Source: Calonectria ilicicola
Lineage: Eukaryota > Ascomycota > Sordariomycetes > Hypocreales > Nectriaceae
DNA length: 64,000 nucleotides
Assembly (NCBI GenBank): GCA_020809705.1
Contig: CP085830.1
Location: 1,116,001-1,180,000 of the forward strand
Direction: 5' to 3'
Of this stretch, positions 55,613 to 64,000 are shown piece after piece (the stretch's first letter is position 1; each line of letters opens with the position of its first letter). The notes below the pieces were generated by a model. It was given only the letters and a program-made list of their open reading frames with translations, did no database searches and was not told where the DNA came from. Made by a program: the position numbers and the translations under genes.

Positions 55613-57121
55613 TTTTCAGACATGAGCGAGTTTCTTTCTTTTTCTTTCCTGTCTCTGTGAATGGTAAGTGGTGTACAACAGCACACGGCATCCTCACGAC
55701 GTTGATGTATTGGAGATGAAATCTCAGTCGGAAGCAACAAGATCAGCATCACATATGGTTTTGGCATGTACCTGATAGTAAACGAGTAAATCAGGCATCT
55801 TATTATGACTATTTATATGGAACAAATGCCCCCAATTTACATACTTCTCAAATAAACCATCAGTCTCCCTTCATTCGTGATTGTGCTTTGGCGGTTCAAG
55901 CAACATTGCCACCGGGCCGCACCGATGTATCTTGACCAAAATGGGTACCGATACCAAAGAGCTCATGCTCAACCGGGACTTCATGTTTGTATCCGTCGAC
56001 TTTACTGCCGTTTGTAGCTCGCGTTGGCCGATGTTTTGTATTGGCAGAAGATTCAGCATCGACAGCAATTGATGAGATTGATCGAGGTCCTGATTCTCTG
56101 TGTGCGCGCGAGTTAAATTTCCGATGCGTAGGTATGGAATGAAATATTCTTACATTTGCCCGCAGAGACAGACAAGTTTGCATTTCCGTGTGCAGAGGTG
56201 TACAGGGCTCATTATGATGTCTGGGGTGTGTTGTATTGGGGTTGTGCGATGGGGAAGAAATCAGATGTCTGGCCAAGCTATGATGCAGATAAGCCTGTTG
56301 AAGATGTGGTCTACTATGAAAAAAGGAGCTTGATCATTAATATTTATATCTGGGGGATTTGAATCTAGGATACGAGAAGAACATGCATTCCTCCACGGTG
56401 GTTATGTCTACGAGTGAGGTGTGTGCCTTGCCGCCACCAAGGTATTTCATGAGACAGCCATTTTTGGCCTCTCTAGTTTCCGATACTGGTGAAAGCCAAT
56501 CAAAATTGGTCAAATCGTTGATATTGGAGTCAGTGATTATGAAACCTCCGTCGCACTGCCTTCAGATTCAAGTCATATTATGCCACATTTATTTATCCTT
56601 GGTCTTGATGATTGCAAGTCCGATATTGGATTCATCCAATGAAAGGGGCCTATGGCCCTGCTTAGTAGATATTGTGGGGTTTCCGACTTTGGTCTGGGCG
56701 AATCATGATCCTAGATTTGATTTGGGCCGGTGGCGTTATGACAGGGGAACCGTATTTCAGATACTGGGAGCTACCAATCGGAGCCGAGACTTGACCAGCC
56801 TCAAATTCAACGAATTCATCTACCTGACCGTGACTTGGATGAAAAATATCCCGGCACACCCTCAACAGGATGAGCTAAATTGGGTGCTGTTCAGCTGCCC
56901 AATGGGAATATACCCTACTAGCCCCGGAATAATGACCGAAGATAGCTATTTCTACTCTGGAAATGCCAATTCATTAGCGCCTCAACCCCGCATTTGTATT
57001 ATGTAATGTCCAAAACACACGCTTCATCCCAGATTTTTAGCGTCAACCTGTACACCGAGACCTTGACTACACCGTAACTCACGGCCCGTCGAATATCATT
57101 CGATTCACGCCGAAGAGGGAC
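55613..57121. other. Intergenic, with one weak gene candidate
   Basis: 1.5 kb between the GH31 stop and the start of the four-exon Zn2Cys6 gene. Only the frame at 56383-57006 is long enough to consider. Confidence 0.45.
56383..57006 (+). CDS. Possible hypothetical protein
   Basis: An open frame of 207 aa from the ATG at 56383 (in-frame codons extend up to 56359 without ATG). It has no signal peptide, no known motif and unremarkable composition, with hydrophobic stretches around LCHIYLSLVLMIASPIL. It has no introns and no clear promoter. It may be chance; length is the only support. Confidence 0.22.
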   Translation: MHSSTVVMSTSEVCALPPPRYFMRQPFLASLVSDTGESQSKLVKSLILESVIMKPPSHCLQIQVILCHIYLSLVLMIASPILDSSNERGLWPCLVDIVGFPTLVWANHDPRFDLGRWRYDRGTVFQILGATNRSRDLTSLKFNEFIYLTVTWMKNIPAHPQQDELNWVLFSCPMGIYPTSPGIMTEDSYFYSGNANSLAPQPRICIM

Positions 57122-59174
57122 ATGCAGCAGGAGTCTTCCCACGATTCTATCACTGATAGTGTAAACGAAGTTACGCCAAATCCACGGCGACCAGCTCATG
57201 CTTGGTAGGTTGCATTCTCAGGAAGCTTCAGACCTGCTCTGACCGTTTGTATAGTGAGCGGTGCCGTTCAAGACACCAAAGATGTAGGTATTCCCGGACT
57301 TAAAACCAGTCTATCGTGGTCAGACTTTATTAATGGGCTTTACACTTTTCAGGTAACATCGGAGCAGGCCGTGAGGTGTGCTCCAACTGCGAAAGAGCCG
57401 GCGCAGAATGTATGATCAGAAGAAACACTACCTTGAAGATTCGCTTTAGCAATGTAAACTACAAACAGCTGAAGCAACGGGGCTCCCCAAAAGACAGCCT
57501 TCCTTCTTCATCCAAAACGTCGAAGAAAGTGCGACTCCGTTACGCAAAAGGCACGCCGCGCATCCCTGGCACCAGCACTATAAGAATAAGCCAACATATT
57601 CCAAGCCCAGAGAGATGCGCAAATTCCGACGACGGGGCTCCTGAGCCAACTGCACTCCCGACTTTAAGCCCACAACGGAGCCTGCATGCCTCAAACTCTC
57701 CCCAAAGAGAGAGTCAGGTCAACATGTTGCTTCCTCCCACGCGATCAACTCCTGATTCTTTATTTAACCAACCCTCGCCGGCAATGAATGACTCCAATCC
57801 TGGATTCGAGCCTTGGACACAAGAAGACCCTCCTGGTTCCATAGCCATCCCCTCACTTACAGAGAATCATCCCAATGTATCTTGGTCCCCACACAGCTGG
57901 GAAGCACCTCAAAGCACACCTACCCCGGTCAGCCCCTGCAAAGACGTCCATATCAGTGATAGTCCAAGGCAAGGGCCTGGGCCACTCACTGAAGAAGAGG
58001 CAGAACTAGTGAAATACTTCTTCAGGGTTCTTGCTCCATGGTACGATTTTGCCGATCCCCAGACGCGATTTCGAAGCTACGTTGCAGCAATAGTGTTGGA
58101 AGATGTGGCCGTGCTTTATGCCGTGCTTGCCGTCTCTTCTAGGCATCGAGAAGTTATGATGGGCACTGATAGACAAAGATCGAGTGAATATGAGCGGCTC
58201 TGTCTCGAATTTCTAATTCCTTCCCTGAGCGATACCACAAAGAGGCTGCAAGAGTCCGTCTTGGCGTCGGCGATGCTAATACGATTATTGGAGGAAATGA
58301 CAGGTATGTTTCATTACCACCAACCTAATATCAAATTTCTCACGCCGATCAAGAGCCAAACGAAGGCGAAACCATCAGCGAGCATGCCGTGTCGGCTCCT
58401 ATACTACTCCAAATCAAGCAAGGAAATGTTCAAGCATCCGAATTCAGCGATGCTGCCATGATTGTGGCTCTACGCCAAGATATTTTTGTCGCAAACTTGA
58501 CCAAAAAGGTCCTTCAGCCTATTGTCGATTACTGCAACGTTGACGGGAGTTTAGAGCCAACTTCGGACGCCATGTGGGCCTATCGAATGGTTGTCCATGC
58601 TGCTCGGGTGACTAACTTCGTTTACGGCGACAAGGTGAGAGACTCTCGTGAATGGGATCGTCTCTGGAAGTATCTTCAAGATTGGGACCAGCAGAAACCA
58701 GCTTCCTTTCGACCGATGTACCATGCACGTGGCCAGAGCCTGCCCGCAGCCAACAGTCAAACGCAAGAAGGGCTTCTAATGTCTGTCCGGGAACCCAGTT
58801 GCCTGCCCAAATTTATATACGCATATGATTGTCCAGTTGCTGGCCAACAGTACTTTCAACTATGCCGTATTCTGCTTCTAGCTCACGATCCGCGCACGCC
58901 GGTTTTGGGCCTTGGTCGTGCAGAGTTTCTGCGTAGGCAGGAAAACGAAATACGGGATGCGGTTCGGACCATATGTGGCATCTCTGAATCGAACCAGGAA
59001 TATTGGCCTGCCAAAAGTATAGCAGGTCTTGTAATTGGTATGTGCGGCGAATTATTTAGCAACCCCTATGAAACGAGAGAGTTGTTGGAAATTGTGTCAC
59101 AGGCCGAGCACCATCTTGGGTGGCCGTGCCTAAAGGTTAGCAATAAACTCAGGGACTTTTGGGATCAGTATTAA
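57122..59174 (+). CDS. Zn2Cys6 fungal transcription factor with micro-exon
   Basis: Four exons: 57122-57204, 57255-57283 (29 nt), 57353-58303 and 58354-59174, giving 627 aa. Donors are GTAGGT, GTAGGT and GTATGT; acceptors ATAG, TTCAG and CAAG; phases 2, 1 and 1 are consistent. The cluster is C28-x2-C31-x6-C38-x8-C47-x2-C50-x6-C57 (ACERCRSRHQRC, then EVCSNCERAGAEC). It is assembled only if the 29-nt exon is included, which strongly supports this model. A long Ser/Pro-rich linker follows (residues ~70-215), then a fungal transcription factor domain beginning EEEAELVKYFFRVLAPWYDFAD. The C-terminal half includes MWAYRMVVHAARVTNFVYGD. Target genes are unknown. It may control neighbours, but nothing in the sequence shows this. 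Confidence 0.9.
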
Positions 59175-60325
59175 TAAATTACTATTAATTGCACTGATCA
59201 TTTCCAAGAGATACTTGTATAAGCGCATATCCTATCGCCGATTCGCCGACTTGGCAGGGTGGGTGTCCTTGTGGATACTCTCTGTATTGAATCATTATGA
59301 GAGAAAGCAAGAAATCGGCCAATAATTCGGAGTTTTGCGATTAGCGAGCCAATTTATGGAGCCCGCGAAATCTAATTTGGGGTCAAATTTATGTGTGGAC
59401 GGCGGCCTCGCGTTTGTTCAATGTCCGATGAAACCTTTTTAGTCGTAGCCCGGTCGGGACAGATGAGGGAGGGTAGGATGAAGAGAGCTATGACCAAGAG
59501 ACGACGGCTGTCTGTGTTTTGGCGGCGAGTCATTGTTTGTGGCCACACCAATACTTGATCATCTGTTGTTAAGAGATTACATAAGTAACGTTGCCTTATC
59601 CCTGTAGTTTAGTGTATTTTAGCCTGCCATTTCCTCGTCTACACACCGTACGAGTTCTGTAACCGATGATGATGGCAACATGCACGTGGCCGGAGGTCCG
59701 GCTATGCACAGACGATCTTGAGCGGGCGGCATTTACCCACCCCGGACCCCGACCTGAAGGAACATGGAAATTCGATCCGCGGAAGGCGACTAAGCCACAG
59801 TTCGTTGTGATGGAATATAATCACTGTTCCTTTCTCTTCCAGAATGGATTCATCCTGGTTTCAAGAGCCCTTGGCACCATGTGGCTGTAAAGCCTTGGGG
59901 AGAAGGGTGCCCTGCCGATCTGGGCCTGAAACGACAATAAAGTTCGCGAGCGTGCCAATCACAGCGAGCAATTACGGGCATTAATTAATGAATGGAACCA
60001 AATGCCGGCTCACTCCATCCGAAGGAGCCTCGCCAAGCCCCATGCGACACTTTGAATCATCACATGGGGCTGTACAGATGCGTAATGTGCCGCTGCCCCC
60101 TCGATTAGTCGCATGCAAGGTCAGCGTTAAAGCATGGGCATGCCTTGTCAACATGAACTCTCGTGTTTCTAGGGGGCAAACCCATGTCCGAAACAGACTT
60201 CCAGGCTCTGCCATTTCGAGCTCGGTAGTTTTCTCTTAAGTAACTATGGCACCCTCGCTCGCAGGCCTTCAATCTAGCCCAATTCTCTCGAAATTACCCC
60301 AGAATCAGCACTTCAAACCGCGAAA
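59175..60325. other. Intergenic
   Basis: 1.15 kb without a supported gene. Frames at 59666-59890 and 59988-60239 are short and motif-free. The end is the promoter of the LITAF-domain gene. Confidence 0.45.
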
Positions 60326-61582
60326 ATGGGCGTCAGATTCACCGATGATTCCAATCAAGATCCCCCGATTTCGCCTTTGACGCCATCGCCCTCCTTTGGG
60401 TTGATGACACGGCCGTCCTTTACACCTTCGCTAATGGATGACGAGCCACCTTCAAAAGCGCCAACTCCGAGGCCGCTCCCCAGCCAGCTCCGACTGTCCA
60501 CTAGCCAACATCAAATCGGCAGAAGGCCCTCTGCTGCCGACATCAGCAATGGACAAAGCCCACACGAGAGCGCCCACGCCGGGAAAAGCCCACAGGAAAG
60601 CAACAATCGCAAAAATAAAAACCCGTTTGGCAATTACCGGGACAACTACACCAATAATTACAGTAATTTGAACGCGGGCAAGGACGTGTCAGACGATGAG
60701 AGAGAGTCAAATAGCCCCAAGGCCGTGGTGTCACACCATATTTTTCCGACGTAAGAAGCCTGCGCCGTGTCCGGCTTAGACAAGTGTCTAACCACTTTCA
60801 CAGGAGAAATGCCGACCCAGTCAACGATGGTGGCTTTCCCGAAGCTGTAAATCCCGACACAAGTAACCGAGAAAGCGAAGGATTAATTCCCGTAAATCCT
60901 GTAGAGCCAGCCATGCCAATCATGCCACCTGCCAATACCCCGTTCTCTCCCGCGCCTTCGTACGTCACGAATGGGCCGAACGGGCCGCCCACCTTTCGAT
61001 CCGACACTTTCAAGTCGGATGGCCTAAGGCCGGATAATTATGGATCGGATACTCTGAGAGTTGACAGCTTTAGAGGTGAAGCGTCCAGGTCAAACAGCTT
61101 TGTATCGGACAACCTCAGAGTAGACAGCTATAACAGACCCGGCAATTCCAGAGCCAACAGCTTTCGATCGGATAGTGGGAGGACCGACACATTTTCGACA
61201 AACCCCGTCCGGGTGGAAAATGACGATGGCAAAGTGACGCCCCTCCATCTTCTCGGCAGTCAACCAGACATAGTGGACTGCCCGTTTTGCCGACGCCGTG
61301 TGGAAACACGAGTTGAGAAGAAGGCATCCACAATGACACAGTAAGACGCACCATTTGGGAATACCGACATTGGCTAACCACATCACTAGCGTAACTGCAA
61401 CCACACTATTCTTGACCACTATTGCTGGAGGTATCGCTCCCTATGCTGCAAAGTGGCAGAGCAATATGCACCACTACTGTACCAGCTGCGGCCGTAAAGT
61501 GGCCCTCAAGCGCCACGGACGGAAAATGGCCGAGCCGCTAGGCACTCCAGACCACTTGAGGGAGTCCTCAAAGTTTGGATAG
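60326..61582 (+). CDS. LITAF-domain protein
   Basis: Three exons: 60326-60750, 60804-61340 and 61390-61582, giving 384 aa. Introns have donors GTAAGA (both), branch sites TCTAACC and GGCTAACC, and acceptors CACAG and CTAG; phases 2 and 2 agree. The first ~280 aa are disordered and rich in Ser, Asn, Pro and Asp, with a degenerate unit such as FRSDTFKSDGLRPD and NSFVSDNLRVDSY repeated five to six times. The C-terminal LITAF domain has CPFC, a hydrophobic stretch (TATTLFLTTIAGGIAPYAAKW) and HHYCTSC. LITAF domains bind zinc through two CxxC pairs, inserting the hydrophobic part into late-endosomal or lysosomal membranes. The intron between the Cys pairs is normal. A role in endosomal trafficking is inferred. 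Confidence 0.83.
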
Positions 61583-61990
61583 TCAAGTCCCCAGATTTGA
61601 CAACGAACCATCATGACGAAGAGATATGAAAGGATTTCGGGCGGGTTAGCATTGAAGCAATTGTACGAATAAATTGAGATATCCACTGATCATGAGTGCG
61701 CCAACAACAGATACCATTTCTGAGATCAAGCGAGGGGTTGAAATTCGGAAAGACACTAGACAATGACTTTTACTATGTTTTATATCAAATAACAAACTTT
61801 TTCATTTGTCACGAATATATTTTAATAGTAAGAATTGATGTTTCTTTCTATACTGGGCTGAGGATGGTTGTACAATTATTGTCGCTACGGGCTCTTGCGA
61901 AATTGTAGTATGACATCATAATAAATGAACTCTTGAGATGCTAGTTTACCATTACCCTACCTCAGTAGAAATACAGTAACGGCATCTGAG
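61583..61990. other. Convergent intergenic spacer
   Basis: About 400 AT-rich bases between two 3' ends. No gene seen. Confidence 0.55.
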
Positions 61991-63870
61991 TTATACTTTC
62001 TTATCTAATGTGAGCCTAAGCATGCGGACGTCAACACTCAAAGCTGTCCCGTTTTCTGACATGTCAAAAACCCAGTCATCAAAAGCTGAGTTGCCATACT
62101 TGATGCAGTCAAAACCAGCCCAACCAACAATGCAGGGATCTACTATTGCTCCAGCCGTAGCTGGAGGCAAGTAAGAAGCCCGAAAACCCAAACGAGAGTC
62201 GTATTGACCTTTCCTATCAGATCGAGGACTGATGGTTCGAAGCGTAGTCGGGTATAGCCTCGTGTTGTTACCGATTCCAAAATCAGATGCTGTTGGACTC
62301 TCTGGCGAAGAACCGGGTCCGATAAGTGGAACTCCACGGCTGACAAGTGATTGGACAGTAAGACCTAAATAGCCGTCATGTCCTGCTGCTATTGTTATGG
62401 AACTATTCGTAATCTTGTCATAATATGTGCCGTTGAAATTGACACCAGCTTCTGCTCTCGCCTGCTTTTCAACAGCAGGCATAATTATTTCTGAGACCTT
62501 GACTTTGAGCGAAGTTCGAAGTTGTGATGCATTGGCCCCCGCGGTGAGAATCGCAAACCCAACGTCGTGCTGAGGAGATAATACAAACGAAGCATGGTAT
62601 GCACCGAGATCTCCGTCCTTGATGTAATATGGAATTACTCTATCTTCGGATTCCAGGAACGTGATTTCCCAAGGTGCACCGACCGCGTAATTCAGGCGCC
62701 TAGTCATGGTTCTTGGTTTGAGCCAACGACGTGTTAGGGCAGGTGAAAGTATCGCCGAGTTCAATATCCCTTGGCCGGCTTTTACTAAGTCACCGGTTGA
62801 CATGTAAAGAGACCCGGCAGGACTATCCAAGCCCAAGTCAGCTAACCATGCTGTATCGGATGGATCTCCGGGAATGACACCACCACTTTTAGGCGCCTCT
62901 ATGTAGCTGCTATGTCTCATGGCAAGGGGTTTAAAAATCATATCAGTCATGCTTGTTTCTAAATCCTTGCCTGAGATGCCCTCAAGAGCATAAGCAAGTA
63001 AAGTAAACGCCAAGTTGCTATAGGCTGGGGAATGTGATGATGGCCATGTAGGTCTTCTTTTGAGCAATTGCTCAAAAAACTCTATACCAAAAGTTTCAGC
63101 TAGAATGGCCTAAAATTCCTCAAAAAGACCTACCTTCTCCAGTACACGTTGGCTGTGACAAGTCTGCACTGCACTTTGGGACATCACTATCATTTAATGC
63201 TGGAAATCCCGATTCCTCCAATATATCCCGAGAATATTGAACAGCTAAATCACCGCCGCTGGCTAGAAGCCGTCAGTAGGCGTTGCAAACTAAATGAGTC
63301 TCTGTAACAAAGCTTACCAGCTCTGGCTATACCCGCAGATTGGCTAGCAAGCTCGCCAAGAGTCACCTCTTCCCATCTCACGCTTTCAATATCATCGTAG
63401 ATGGGGCCATGAATAGTTTCGGAGCTCTCCAGCTCAGGTATATATTTTGTAATGGGGTCATTAAAACGTGAGTCCCCAATAGCTGCAAGAAGGGTCCAAA
63501 CAGTAAATACTTTGGCAACGCTTCCGATCCGAAAGATAGAATCCCGGTCAACCTTTTTAGCACCGATATCGATTCCAGGGGTATGATAACGTTCATAAAA
63601 TGTGCTATTCTCTGTAGATGAGAATACTGCGACTGTTAATGCAGTGGTGTTGGGTAAAAGACCTTGACTCTTGTCGTTGAGAACATCATCGAATTCGGAT
63701 ATGGCGCTTGAGAGCAAAGCACTGTTTGATAGCTGCGAAGGCGCGGGGAACGCTGGGCCAGCTAACGCACAATTTTCAACTTTAGTATTTTGGGACGTCG
63801 AAGAATCTGCATTTACTTTGGCATAACGCGCAACTGTCAAGGCAAACAAAGTGAAGCGGTAAAGGTACAT
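61991..63870 (-). CDS. Secreted beta-lactamase-fold serine hydrolase
   Basis: Three exons: 63870-63318, 63262-63134 and 63081-61991, giving 590 aa. Donors are GTAAGC and GTAGGT; acceptors TCTAG and TATAG; both junctions in phase 1. The start is the ATG at 63870; upstream codons begin with TTG. Residues 1-21 look like a signal peptide (YLYRFTLFALTVARYAKVNA). The class C/PBP-type catalytic motif is S117-V-A-K120 (RIGSVAKVFT), and the Tyr motif is Y248-S-N250 (SPAYSNLAF). Several N-glycosylation sequons are present. The ~200-aa C-terminal domain, with Cys near VDPCIVGWAGFDC, is typical of fungal members. Fungal relatives are ester or amide hydrolases, some within metabolite clusters. No other cluster gene is seen in this window, which ends just beyond it. 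Confidence 0.87.
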
Positions 63871-64000
63871 GGTGCAAATAATTACCAGGATCGACAAACT
63901 ATCCCGGGAAATTGTCCTGTGGCACTTATTATATTAATAGGCTCCCTTTTAAATGGCTAGAACCAGACAAGAAGATTGCTGCCTACAACGCGCCTCACCG
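63871..64000. other. Upstream edge of the window
   Basis: 130 bases holding the proximal promoter of the beta-lactamase-fold gene. No other feature seen. Confidence 0.5.

Overview
The window is nuclear DNA of a filamentous ascomycete (Pezizomycotina; probably Sordariomycetes, possibly Hypocreales, but I cannot prove the order). The reasons are: short GT-AG introns of roughly 50-85 nt; Zn2Cys6 regulators, an F-box protein, ankyrin and C2H2/kinase genes of fungal type; intron-bearing tRNA genes; a GPI-anchored wall protein; and a 7.5 kb AT-saturated block with the signature of repeat-induced point mutation (RIP).

Layout. 1-8.5 kb: a tautomerase-family enzyme, a three-exon secreted protein of unknown family, a tRNA-Arg(UCU), a C2H2/RING protein and a tRNA-Lys(CUU). 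8.5-11.7 kb: a gene-free stretch with tandem and inverted repeats. 11,853-19,389: one complete LTR retrotransposon (143-bp LTRs, 5-bp target duplication ATGAT) whose interior has been mutated to near-pure A+T. 20-22.6 kb: an ankyrin-repeat gene carrying two in-frame TAG codons and a frameshift. 24.4-29.5 kb: a MmgE/PrpD-family enzyme, an F-box protein and a second copy of the same tRNA-Lys. 31.7-41 kb: a 14-TM MFS permease, a highly codon-biased GPI wall protein made of two tandem modules, and a Zn2Cys6 regulator. 41-44.4 kb: a C2H2-type protein and a protein kinase lying in one continuous frame, broken by an in-frame TGA and TAG. 44.9-55.6 kb: NmrA-like oxidoreductase, MATE-like transporter, GNAT acetyltransferase, tRNA-Arg(UCG), SDR and a cytosolic GH31 glycosidase. 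57-63.9 kb: a four-exon Zn2Cys6 regulator with a 29-nt exon, a LITAF-domain protein and a secreted beta-lactamase-fold serine hydrolase.

No classical secondary-metabolite cluster is visible, because there is no PKS, NRPS or terpene synthase. The most unusual content is genome-defence damage. The retroelement has opposite base skew at its two ends. Two multi-domain genes of the kind that populate fungal non-self-recognition repertoires (N-terminal helical domain plus ankyrins; C2H2 plus kinase) are otherwise well preserved but carry scattered nonsense codons, several of which fit C-to-T transitions. Exon boundaries were read by eye from splice signals and frame continuity; no database search was possible.
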